Notes: a model not told the origin generated them from the sequence alone. 14,317 bases of DNA from Thermoplasmata archaeon (GCA_021816385.1 JAKAYJ010000012.1:1-14317), one strand, 5' to 3'; shown: positions 5,308-11,549, numbered from the stretch's first letter. A program made the numbers and translations.

Positions 5308-8185
5308 GGCAAAGAAAGACGCAGAGGATTTAAAGAGTGCAATAAAAGAGGCCGTACCATCACAGGCAACAGAGAATGATCAGTATTTTCCTGGACCTAT
5401 ACATATTGTAGACGCTCTGAAGGACAGGCAACGATTCAGAACGATACCAGAGATAGGTACAGACAAAGAAACAATCTATGGATTCAATGGGCAGGTATTC
5501 GTGAGAGCAGAAGAACAAATCAAGGAAGCAGCACATCCGGAATTTATAAGGCAATGGACAGACATGCAGGATAATGCTAGAAATTCAGGTAATCGACCAC
5601 TTTTTGAGAAACTTTCCAACTGCCTGCACCGTGGACCCACATCGGGAGAGATTGAGGAGGTGCTTTCAACGATCCGGAGGACTACATTCACCACTGAACA
5701 GATGAACCCCCCAAGCCACATACCCTTTAAAAATGGGCTACTGAACCTGAGGACAAAGCAGCTCGAACCATTTTCACCTGATCTGTTCTTCACATACCAG
5801 GTAGATGCTAATCTGCTGACTGATCAATACATAACACTGAAAGAAACTCCAATGTTTGAATATCTTCTCAGAACAGCTTTCTATGATACAGACATCCCTA
5901 TGGTTCTTTCCTATTTTGCATATTCATTCTATCCTGGATTACCAGCTCATAGAGTTTTGTTTATCTTAGGGCGTGAGAGAATAGGAAAAGGAACAAGCGT
6001 AAGAGTACTTCAAGGACTTATGCCCAAAGGCAGCGGATCGATGTACCTGGCAAGGATGCTTACGAGTGAAAGATTTCAGTTCACAGGAATAGAGGGTAAA
6101 AATCTGTTGATTGACGCAGAGGCTAAAAGAACCTTCAGGCGTGGTACTGTTCTGGACTGGTCAGCGTTCTGTAATTTGTTTGGAGGGGATACGCTAAGCT
6201 TAGAAAACAAGGGGAGAGAAGCCAAGGATTACGTAAGCAACGCAAAGGGAATAGTGCTTGGCAATCTCCCTTTTATTCAAGTGGATAGCCCTCCCGCAAC
6301 TTCCAGGATACTGATCGTTGAAACAAAGAATGAACGACCAAAACGTGACATCAAAGATTTGGATAAATTAATCCTGGAAAGTGAAAGGGATCAGATTGCT
6401 ACTCTGCTCATGGAGATCCTCTTTAACTTAATTGATAGAGATTTTAATTTTCCCGGGCAGCTTACCGATGATTCGACTGCGGAAATATTGGAGCACCTTG
6501 CAGACCCCATAGCATTCTTCATAGACGATGAAACAGAATACATAGAAGGATCACAAACACTTGTTGAGGATGCCTACAAGAGGTTCTTGCAGTGGTCTAA
6601 AACGAAAGGAATTACTGCCTTGACAAGACAAAGTTTTGTAAAACGGTTTGGCAGATCATTTACAAAGAAGTACCTCGGACCACGTGGTAGGCGAGAATAT
6701 TTTTTTATTAACTGTCAGTTAACTGGTAATGATGAAATAGAAAATTCTCAGGATAAATTACAAGTTGAACACGGGGTCGTTCGTGCAGAAAGCCCGAAAA
6801 TAAGAGCTTCTGGTGAGAGATACAGGCGTGTTCAACATGTGTACACTAACCTACGTGTAGCGAAGGAAGGTGTAGATGAACATGAGGATCATGTACACGT
6901 AAGAGTTGACGTGCACAAGTTGAACACACCTAATGACAGTTCAGGAAAGCCCGAAAATAAGCCTCCCGAAGAGATTGACCCCGTGTTCAACTTGCAAGAA
7001 GATTTAAACGCGTCTAAATCTAAAAACGAAGCCGGAACTATTGCAAAACCTGAAAATAACAGGACACATAACAAAATGCTTATCTCTAAAGAGGAAGGCG
7101 ATCATGTAGTTCAATCATTACTTGCCAAGGGTATAGATAAAAATACCATATTGCATGATAATAATCTTGTAGAGTCGCAAGTCGCAACGACAGAAAAAGA
7201 GCTGCGACCGGATAATACCCTGTCTACTGCAGGGAAAAATGGCGTTAGGTCGCAGGAGTCCCCCATGTTGCCCCACATGAGAGAAAATAAAAATGAAATA
7301 AAAGAAGGAGCATGGAGGGGTACTGCGACTGATATAGGTATTAATCAGAAGACCTCTAGCTCTAAGTCAGTCGCAACGGATTCTGAGAGGTTGCGACTCG
7401 TTGCGACTCAAGAAGTCAAATCTAATTCCAATATTAGTATAAATCCAGTAAATCCCGAAGTTTCAATGCTCAATGTCCATGATATCACATCCTTCGAGCT
7501 GAATCAAACTCAACAAACACAAAAAACCATCCTGGAGATCGCTAATAAGATCTCTCAGGGAAAACCTGAGATAAAGATCAAGCCTTCAACCATCCTTGAA
7601 AACTGGTTGAGTGAAAACAAGGACCTGATAGTTTCCCTGGAAGATCTCAATGAAAGGATACTACCTTCAATGGCAGCTGACGGCCTTTTAACCCTTCACA
7701 ATGGCACAATCAGTGTTACAGGAAAGAAGCTGGAACAAATAAATTATGTCCTGGTAACTATCCACGAAGATCTCCTAGATGGAATAGCCTGGAAAGATAA
7801 CAATTACTATCTTCACAAAGGAGACATAGCCCATGTTCCCGAGGAGATCGCAGATCTTCTTATACAGAGGCAATGGGCTTCAAGAATTACTGAGCATAAC
7901 GGTAGAGACAAGCCGGTTGACATGGAAACACAGCCCATAACTGAAGAAGAATGCAATCAGATAAAGGATTCACTGCTCAGCCAGGGAATACACCTGAAGG
8001 CATCTGAAACAGGAAAGTCATACGATGGAAAGAAATTTCAGATAACTTTTGAAACCGGATATTTCAATCAGAACCGTAATAAGATAGAATCCAAAATGAA
8101 GGAGCTTGGTTTCACGCAGTCCAATACAGGATCATTAGGGATAGTATTTTTCAACAGGACTTTAAAAAGAGGTGATCAGCCATGA
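5294..8185 (+). CDS. D5-type superfamily 3 replicative helicase with GINS B-domain-like C-terminus
   Basis: ATP-dependent replicative helicase acting with the upstream primase. A D5_N region (about 100-190) includes IPFKNGLLNL and PDLFFTYQ. The SF3 ATPase core has Walker A G226-RERIGK-G233-T234, Walker B LLID274AE276 and motif C with sensor N324 (IVLGNLPF). A small helical domain follows to about residue 485. D5-type helicases usually end near there, but this protein continues for another 475 residues. A polar linker (490-730) has its DNA packed with short inverted repeats. A helical/wHTH-like part lies at about 760-800. A segment at 815-868 (DNNYYLHKGDIAHVPEEI, then ADLLIQRQWASRI) matches the Y-x-L-x-x-GD-hhxhP-x-x-h-A-x-x-L-hxxxxA-xxI pattern of archaeal GINS B domains. 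The stop overlaps the next start as ATGA. Confidence 0.9.
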   Translation: MKKNKAKKDAEDLKSAIKEAVPSQATENDQYFPGPIHIVDALKDRQRFRTIPEIGTDKETIYGFNGQVFVRAEEQIKEAAHPEFIRQWTDMQDNARNSGNRPLFEKLSNCLHRGPTSGEIEEVLSTIRRTTFTTEQMNPPSHIPFKNGLLNLRTKQLEPFSPDLFFTYQVDANLLTDQYITLKETPMFEYLLRTAFYDTDIPMVLSYFAYSFYPGLPAHRVLFILGRERIGKGTSVRVLQGLMPKGSGSMYLARMLTSERFQFTGIEGKNLLIDAEAKRTFRRGTVLDWSAFCNLFGGDTLSLENKGREAKDYVSNAKGIVLGNLPFIQVDSPPATSRILIVETKNERPKRDIKDLDKLILESERDQIATLLMEILFNLIDRDFNFPGQLTDDSTAEILEHLADPIAFFIDDETEYIEGSQTLVEDAYKRFLQWSKTKGITALTRQSFVKRFGRSFTKKYLGPRGRREYFFINCQLTGNDEIENSQDKLQVEHGVVRAESPKIRASGERYRRVQHVYTNLRVAKEGVDEHEDHVHVRVDVHKLNTPNDSSGKPENKPPEEIDPVFNLQEDLNASKSKNEAGTIAKPENNRTHNKMLISKEEGDHVVQSLLAKGIDKNTILHDNNLVESQVATTEKELRPDNTLSTAGKNGVRSQESPMLPHMRENKNEIKEGAWRGTATDIGINQKTSSSKSVATDSERLRLVATQEVKSNSNISINPVNPEVSMLNVHDITSFELNQTQQTQKTILEIANKISQGKPEIKIKPSTILENWLSENKDLIVSLEDLNERILPSMAADGLLTLHNGTISVTGKKLEQINYVLVTIHEDLLDGIAWKDNNYYLHKGDIAHVPEEIADLLIQRQWASRITEHNGRDKPVDMETQPITEEECNQIKDSLLSQGIHLKASETGKSYDGKKFQITFETGYFNQNRNKIESKMKELGFTQSNTGSLGIVFFNRTLKRGDQP
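6761..6994. repeat. Iteron-like cluster 1 inside the helicase linker (candidate replication origin)
   Basis: Two similar units lie about 155 bp apart. Unit A has CAAGTTGAACAC (6761-6772), a 17-mer beginning GAAAGCCCG (6788-6804) and the inverted CGTGTTCAAC (6827-6836). Unit B repeats them at 6916-6927, 6945-6961 and 6982-6991. The 16-mer at 6761-6776 is the exact reverse complement of 6979-6994. Between the units sit TACACTAA, TACGTGTA and TACACGTA elements (6842-6901). Equivalent copies fall in different codon phases (for example QVEH versus KLNT; ESPKI versus KPENK), so the repetition is at DNA level, as expected for binding sites of a replication initiator. Confidence 0.7.
7173..7408. repeat. 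Iteron-like cluster 2: eight TTGCGACT/AGTCGCAA sites
   Basis: AGTCGCAA occurs at 7173-7180, 7180-7187 and 7369-7376, and its reverse complement TTGCGACT at 7391-7398 and 7401-7408. Variants are CTGCGACC (7202-7209), GGTCGCAG (7248-7255) and CTGCGACT (7323-7330). Paired copies at each end point in opposite directions and lie in different codon phases, so protein repetition does not explain them. They could bind the initiator, an RHH or wHTH protein, or a partition factor. Confidence 0.68.
8169..8177 (+). promoter_or_regulatory. Near-perfect Shine-Dalgarno site (GAGGTGATC)
   Basis: GAGGTGATC is complementary to the archaeal 16S rRNA tail and ends 4 nt before the ATG at 8182. It lies inside the last codons of the helicase gene. 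It fixes the start of the next gene and shows that internal operon genes use leadered initiation. Confidence 0.7.
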
Positions 8186-8463
8186 TATCACCAGGTGATC
8201 TTGACAACCTTAAAGGGTCAATGATCAGTGTAAATTTCATCGGCCCTAAGAATGCACCTTACACCTTGACAGGTGAGCTTCGCATGGTAGTCTTCAACCG
8301 GATAATCATGGATGGGTTGAAGTCAGGAAGAACTCATAAAATACCACTTGACAGAGTGATATCCATATCTGAGCTGAACTCAGATCTTACAGTCCTTAAT
8401 TTTTTACAGGATGGCTTAGGGGCAGCCTCAAGCCTCAGGAACGGAGGTATGAAAAATGAGTGA
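8182..8463 (+). CDS. Small beta-rich protein, possible divergent LSm-like fold
   Basis: A 93-residue cytoplasmic protein starting 4 nt after a near-perfect GAGGTGATC site and overlapping the helicase stop as ATGA. The order of predicted elements resembles an Sm barrel: an N-terminal helix (PGDLDNLKG), strand SMISVNFIG, a loop, strand YTLTGELRMVVF, strand NRIIMDGLK, then HKIPLDRVISIS, where an Sm2-like strand would sit. The Asn-containing Sm1 loop and the Gly of Sm2 are not obvious, so I treat the fold as a suggestion. The last 25 residues are a polar tail. A clearer LSm-like gene lies about 1.1 kb downstream in the same operon, which makes a second one less surprising. Confidence 0.6.
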   Translation: MISPGDLDNLKGSMISVNFIGPKNAPYTLTGELRMVVFNRIIMDGLKSGRTHKIPLDRVISISELNSDLTVLNFLQDGLGAASSLRNGGMKNE

Positions 8464-8710
8464 ACAAACCATGGATAGTTTGCAGCATGTGATCGACAGC
8501 ATACTCCATTTTTACGGATGGAGCCTGGAGGTCAAGGAAGGAACAGATGAGGAAATAATTGTTGAATACAAGCAGGGAGTGGATGATCTTGGATTGCCTG
8601 GAGGCATATTCAGGATACTGCTTTCTGAGTTTGAAACAAGAGGGCTTTCACTTACCAGGATAAGCATAGAGGATCAGGAATCGCTTTACCTGGTATTCAG
8701 GGAGATCTAA
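8456..8710 (+). CDS. Unknown 84-residue operon protein
   Basis: The start at 8456 has GGAGGT 7 nt upstream and overlaps the previous gene by 8 nt. The product is acidic, without cysteine or membrane segments. Predicted elements are helix (SLQHVIDSILHFYG), strand (SLEVKEG), strand (EEIIVEYKQ), a Gly/Pro loop (DDLGLPGG), helix (IFRILLSEFETRG), strand (SLTRISIED) and strand (LYLVFREI). This is a compact alpha/beta fold of beta-alpha-beta-beta type. I do not recognise a family. Position directly after the replication genes suggests an accessory role in replication or its control. Confidence 0.72.
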   Translation: MSEQTMDSLQHVIDSILHFYGWSLEVKEGTDEEIIVEYKQGVDDLGLPGGIFRILLSEFETRGLSLTRISIEDQESLYLVFREI

Positions 8711-8723
8711 TGGGGTAAAGAAA

Positions 8724-8849
8724 ATGAGCAAGGATGGAAGGAAAACAATGGAAGAGGCATTCAGGAAATTGGCAAGTCTTGTTCCTGGAAGCGTAAAGGC
8801 AAGACTGATGGTACTGGTGAAATTGATAGATGAGGGGTTGAAGAGATGA
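8724..8849 (+). CDS. Unknown 41-residue basic helical protein
   Basis: A short gene fitted exactly between its neighbours: it starts 13 nt after the previous stop (with ggggtaaag upstream) and its stop overlaps the next ATG as ATGA at 8846-8849. The product is a basic, probably all-helical peptide (MEEAFRKLASLVPG, then KARLMVLVKLIDEGLKR). The exact fit, neighbour-like codon use and helical periodicity argue that it is translated. No family is recognised. It might only serve to couple translation of the downstream gene. Confidence 0.6.
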   Translation: MSKDGRKTMEEAFRKLASLVPGSVKARLMVLVKLIDEGLKR

Positions 8850-9283
8850 ATAGATGCAATGTGTTAAGGGGAATAAGGAAAGGAAAGGTACAGAGTCCCG
8901 AAGAGTTCGTTAGGGAGCTAATAGCAAAGAACTACTGGGGTTCAGTGATGGGTGGCAGGAAATCAGAGAGGCCCATGATAGTAACGCCACACTATGGCAA
9001 TTATGGACATCTCACCATGGTAACCATAGAGATCAACGGATCGCCTCCAAAAGGAGCTATCCTCTATGACATAGAACATGATGCGTTCTTCTACATAGGT
9101 TCCGGCATCGTGAAAGATCTCTGTCCCAGGGGCAAGTCGGAATTTCCGGCAGCCATAACAAGGATGAAGCTGAGGAAATTCATAGAATCCCTCGATCTTG
9201 ATGAATACCGGGAAATGGGTTCAAAAACGCAGAGGGTCAAAGTCATCATGCCATCCATAAGGAACTCAATGGAGGTTAAGTAA
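8846..9283 (+). CDS. Unknown 145-residue operon protein
   Basis: Starts in an ATGA overlap with the preceding 41-residue gene, with gagggg about 10 nt upstream. The first 35 residues are basic and helical (KGKVQSPEEFVRELIAKNYW). The middle is beta-rich: RPMIVTPHYGNYGHLTMVTI, then KGAILYDIEHDAFFYIG. A helix follows (ITRMKLRKFIESLDLDEY) and then a final strand KVIMP. A single cysteine and scattered histidines give no clear metal site. The core has an Ala-Ile-Leu-Tyr-Asp beta hairpin flanked by aromatic residues, but I cannot name the family. It sits immediately before the Hfq-like gene (1-nt gap), so the two are presumably co-expressed. Confidence 0.75.
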   Translation: MNRCNVLRGIRKGKVQSPEEFVRELIAKNYWGSVMGGRKSERPMIVTPHYGNYGHLTMVTIEINGSPPKGAILYDIEHDAFFYIGSGIVKDLCPRGKSEFPAAITRMKLRKFIESLDLDEYREMGSKTQRVKVIMPSIRNSMEVK

Positions 9284-9284
9284 C

Positions 9285-9557
9285 ATGACAACAACATACG
9301 TAACCGGAAATAATGTTAAGAACAGCACACAGAACAGCAATGAAAGAAACGGAAAGGAAAGGCCCAGGAACTTCGAACCGCTGGAACCTCTCAATCTTTC
9401 ACTTCTCGGAAGATCTATAACCGTCTCACTGACCAATAACAGGATAGAGTCGGGAATACTGCGGCATCTGGGACAGTACACAATGGAAATAGAGCTGCCA
9501 AACAAACGAAGCATGATCATAGAAAAGGCTGCAATCATAACGGTGAGTGTGCTATGA
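9285..9557 (+). CDS. Hfq/LSm-like RNA-binding protein
   Basis: A 90-residue protein with a disordered, Asn-rich N-terminal 35 residues and a C-terminal Sm-fold domain. The domain has an N-terminal helix (EPLNLSLLGR), Sm1-like strands ITVSLTNNRIESGILRHLGQ with the conserved Gly before the L-x-x-hxQ/D-x-Y turn, strand YTMEIELPNK, and an Sm2-like strand MIIEKAAIITVSV. The last aligns with the Hfq K-H-A-I segment, His being Ala here. Such proteins form hexa- or heptameric rings that bind U-rich RNA. A ribosome binding site GGAGGT lies 8 nt upstream, and the stop overlaps the next start as ATGA. An element-encoded copy could act on its own mRNAs or an antisense RNA controlling replication. Confidence 0.75.
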   Translation: MTTTYVTGNNVKNSTQNSNERNGKERPRNFEPLEPLNLSLLGRSITVSLTNNRIESGILRHLGQYTMEIELPNKRSMIIEKAAIITVSVL

Positions 9558-10105
9558 AGTCCTCAAATAAATCTAAAATGCAGGGACTCTCATCCCATGC
9601 TAAGTCAGGGCAATATAAACAGTCAGGGGGATATCAAGCAATTCTGACAATACCTACTGAAAGACAAAAATCAAGCGAACTGACACTATCTAAGGACATA
9701 CTCTCAATCAAAACCATGTCATACTGTTCAAGGTATGACTCATGCGATGCACCAAAGTGTCCTTTAGACGTCCTGATCAAGATGAGATCCTATGTTGAGG
9801 GAGATCCTCAATGCGGCATGGCAAAGTCAACCCGGCATAAATATTGGGAAAAGATGCCGGAAGATCTCAGGAAGGAGCTGCCATATCAGGGATACTTCCA
9901 GGGAGAATTTACCAGGATAACAGCTGCAAGGGAAAAGTGGAACTCAATGAGTGAGGAGAAGAGGCAGGAAATCATTGAAAGATTGAAGAAGAATAGAACC
10001 AATGGCCATCCTGAATTAACAGCAGAACAGAAGGAGAAAATGAGGGAAAAGGGCTTGAGTGGAATCTGGATCATGAAAAAGAGGTATGAGGTCGATTCAG
10101 AGTGA
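9554..10105 (+). CDS. Cysteine-cluster (putative zinc-binding) protein of unknown function
   Basis: A 183-residue protein beginning in an ATGA overlap with the LSm-like gene. The first 50 residues are polar and Ser/Lys-rich. At about 58-90 lies a cysteine cluster: YCSRYDSCDAPKCPLD followed about 20 residues later by DPQCGM. I recall this C-x5-C-x4-CPLD...C pattern from small archaeal and bacterial plasmid proteins, probably binding zinc. The C-terminal half is strongly helical and charged (EKMPEDLRKEL, EEKRQEIIERLKKN, TAEQKEKMREKG). Its function is unknown; DNA binding through the metal site is plausible. Some ATs in the C-terminal half are replaced by codon use typical of the operon, so the gene looks native to it. 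Confidence 0.75.
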   Translation: MKSSNKSKMQGLSSHAKSGQYKQSGGYQAILTIPTERQKSSELTLSKDILSIKTMSYCSRYDSCDAPKCPLDVLIKMRSYVEGDPQCGMAKSTRHKYWEKMPEDLRKELPYQGYFQGEFTRITAAREKWNSMSEEKRQEIIERLKKNRTNGHPELTAEQKEKMREKGLSGIWIMKKRYEVDSE

Positions 10106-10470
10106 TGTCCACAAGCGTCATCTTAGATGCAGATTGGTATCCACAAGCGTCATTTCAGACCATACCTAATCTTTCTAATGTAATTATATTACTTGACATA
10201 AGCACGTCTATTCTTTCCGCTTCTGATAACAACTTTATTGAAAAATTTACTGCTGCCGAACATGAAGTCAAATTTCTACAAGCTGGAGAATCCCTCACTA
10301 AACCATGGGACAGTGAGCCAGGATTGGATGAGCCTTCCCTTCCCAGAGATCCAGGGGAAGTTCCGGAAGATCATAAAGAAGGTGATGAAGGGAAACCGGA
10401 AGAACCTGAACCTGTAGATGATGATCCTGATGAAGACCCCGATGATGACATGAAGGGTGGTCCTCAATGA
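10105..10470 (+). CDS. Acidic-tailed protein of unknown function
   Basis: The start ATG at 10105 shares its A with the preceding TGA stop; an in-frame GTG directly before it is the alternative. About 121 residues. The first 60 are hydrophobic/polar (SVILDADWYP, NVIILLDISTSILS) and could form a small alpha/beta domain. The rest is a Pro/Asp/Glu-rich tail (EPEPVDDDPDEDPDDD) that must be disordered and very acidic, as in DNA mimics or partner-docking tails. The first 200 bases use AT-rich codons unlike the neighbours, and a 14-bp repeat with a 32-bp period lies at the 5' end. No family is recognised. A replacement of the 5' half by recombination is possible. Confidence 0.65.
   Translation: MSTSVILDADWYPQASFQTIPNLSNVIILLDISTSILSASDNNFIEKFTAAEHEVKFLQAGESLTKPWDSEPGLDEPSLPRDPGEVPEDHKEGDEGKPEEPEPVDDDPDEDPDDDMKGGPQ
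10108..10153. repeat. 14-bp direct repeat, 32-bp period, out of frame
   Basis: TCCACAAGCGTCAT occurs at 10108-10121 and 10140-10153. The period is not a multiple of three, so the copies encode different residues (STSVI versus PQASF). It lies where base composition shifts toward AT, and may mark a recombination junction or a binding site. Confidence 0.6.
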
Positions 10471-10739
10471 TTTCCGGCCATACGGTGGATCGTGTCCAGG
10501 TAACACTTGATCATTTCCTGCCTAAACCACTCAATGCAAGGGTTGAGAAATTCCTCAAGCTGTGTGATTTCTACGAGTCAAGAACAGGGAATAAGCCAGA
10601 CTGCCCTTACAGCATCTATAATTTCATCCAGGACAACAAGTTGCCTAATGACATAAAATCGCTGAAATATGTCTCCCTGAGGGGAATTGCTGCGTACTAT
10701 GGAAAATGGAAGGCGATAAATGGAGGTATAAGGGAGTGA
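10467..10739 (+). CDS. Unknown 90-residue operon protein
   Basis: Begins in an ATGA overlap with the acidic-tailed protein gene, with gggtgg about 10 nt upstream. The product is basic and mostly helical: TVDRVQVTLDHFL, ARVEKFLKLCDFYES, SIYNFIQDNKLPNDI, RGIAAYYGKWKAI. There is no membrane segment. Two isolated cysteines are unlikely to bind metal. No family is recognised. The neighbouring partner is strongly acidic and this protein basic, so the two might bind one another, which is inference from charge and position. It is followed by a wHTH regulator whose GTG overlaps its stop. Confidence 0.7.
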   Translation: MISGHTVDRVQVTLDHFLPKPLNARVEKFLKLCDFYESRTGNKPDCPYSIYNFIQDNKLPNDIKSLKYVSLRGIAAYYGKWKAINGGIRE

Positions 10740-11017
10740 CCCAGGAATCACACAAAGATGTTGAAGTACCAATCATGGTAAAGCTTGACAAACTTGACCA
10801 GAGGATCCTTTCAATAATCCAGAAAGCACCGACTAAAGGGTGGAAAGTACGCCAGATCCATCCCATATTAATTGATGCAGGATTTCATATCAACTATGGG
10901 CAGGTAACCAGGAGGCTTGATATTCTATGTACCTTAACACTCATTGAAAAGAGGAAGGTTTCAGGCAAGGTTTTCAAGTATTATCTTCCGAAGAACGGTG
11001 CCAAACGAACGGATTAG
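10736..11017 (+). CDS. Winged-helix DNA-binding protein (paralogue 1)
   Basis: I choose GTG 10736, overlapping the previous TGA as GTGA, because GGAGG at 10722-10726 is correctly spaced (9 nt); an ATG at 10706 has no such site. This gives 93 residues, nearly the length of its paralogue. The domain runs KLDKLDQRILSIIQKAP, a basic turn, helix VRQIHPILIDAG, recognition helix NYGQVTRRLDIL, then a short wing (EKRKVSGKVFKYYL). It is clearly homologous to the protein at 11215-11499: shared KLD, IL-x-I-x-x-K-x-P, IL...G-x-x-I-x-YG and RRL...L...T. It ends the long operon, and a conserved noncoding repeat follows both genes. It probably regulates transcription of the element. Confidence 0.82.
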   Translation: MTQESHKDVEVPIMVKLDKLDQRILSIIQKAPTKGWKVRQIHPILIDAGFHINYGQVTRRLDILCTLTLIEKRKVSGKVFKYYLPKNGAKRTD

Positions 11018-11047
11018 GCTGCCATATTGGTTCTCATTAGGTTTCAC

Positions 11048-11150
11048 TTTCTCTATATCTATAGACCTGAGGGGTGGGAAGGGTGTGTCAGTTATTCAGA
11101 ATGCCTAAATGCCTATTCTTCTATTCACGATATTCCAAATATGTATAATA
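11048..11150. repeat. Noncoding repeat downstream of wHTH genes, copy 1
   Basis: A stretch of roughly 100 bp closely resembles 11550-11655. The first 27 bases (11048-11074) are identical and contain the interrupted palindrome CTATA-TC-TATAG followed by GACCTGAGGGG. A G-rich run, gtcagtt, agaatgcct and a final TATAATAA-like end are also shared. No open reading frame covers it. It could be a 3' processing element, a small RNA gene or a protein binding site. Confidence 0.65.
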
Positions 11151-11183
11151 AGGAAAGAAAAACCAATGAATGAGTACATTTTT

Positions 11184-11207
11184 CTTAAATCTGTTACTAC
11201 AGTAACA
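11184..11207 (+). promoter_or_regulatory. TATA box with overlapping downstream 16-bp palindromic operator
   Basis: The TATA-like cttaaat (11184-11190) is centred 28 nt before the ATG at 11215. Directly after it lies TGTTACTACAGTAACA (11192-11207), a palindrome with 7-bp arms and two central bases. This position, between TATA box and leaderless start, is where a repressor would block transcription. The same sequence on the opposite strand occurs at 13253-13268. Confidence 0.7.
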
Positions 11208-11214
11208 AGTTTAC

Positions 11215-11499
11215 ATGGTGGTCCTTATCACTGACACTGAGAAAGTGATTATCAGGATAAAACTCGATGTCATCAATACAAAGATCCTGGAGATCTTCAA
11301 GAAGTATCCAAATCGAAGTTTCAAGACTAACCAGCTCAGGACCATCCTGGAATTTGAAGGCATAGAAATAGGATATGGTTCACTGGCCAGAAGGCTGACA
11401 ACCCTCGTAAATTTTACAGTACTTACAGCTGATAAAGGACCAAGAGTTTACAGTTACAAACTGGCCAAAGAATTTCAACCAAAGGAAAACCCCGAATAA
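11215..11499 (+). CDS. Winged-helix DNA-binding protein (paralogue 2)
   Basis: A 94-residue regulator related to the one at 10736-11017. Elements: KLDVINTKILEIFKKYP, helix TNQLRTILEFEG, recognition helix GYGSLARRLTTL, and a wing with PRVYSYKLAK. It has its own leaderless promoter. The 16-bp palindrome over that promoter ends 7 nt before the ATG and is the natural candidate for an autoregulatory site. The same palindrome also lies upstream of the surface-protein gene at 13330, so this protein may control both. It arose with its 3' noncoding repeat by duplication of the paralogue or the reverse. An alternative is that the palindrome binds another regulator, such as the first wHTH protein. Confidence 0.82.
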   Translation: MVVLITDTEKVIIRIKLDVINTKILEIFKKYPNRSFKTNQLRTILEFEGIEIGYGSLARRLTTLVNFTVLTADKGPRVYSYKLAKEFQPKENPE

Positions 11500-11510
11500 T
11501 AGCCATAGAT

Positions 11511-11528
11511 TGCCATCCAGGGATGGCA
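11511..11528 (+). terminator. Stem-loop after the second wHTH gene
   Basis: TGCCATCC (11511-11518) and GGATGGCA (11521-11528) are perfect arms, 12 nt past the stop at 11499. A short T run (cttttt) follows at about 11548. Archaeal termination depends mainly on T runs, so it could instead be an RNA-stabilising hairpin or an operator. Confidence 0.45.
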
Positions 11529-11549
11529 TCATGGAAAGTGCAGCTGCTT

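Noticed and set aside
6761..7408. Short repeats in the helicase linker as a CRISPR array or protein tandem repeats
   Set aside because: Repeat units are short, inverted as well as direct, unevenly spaced and in different reading frames, which fits neither CRISPR repeats nor amino-acid repeats.
10706..10735. ATG at 10706 as start of the first wHTH gene
   Set aside because: It overlaps the upstream gene by 34 nt and lacks a ribosome site; GTG 10736 has GGAGG correctly placed and a GTGA overlap, and gives a length like the paralogue.
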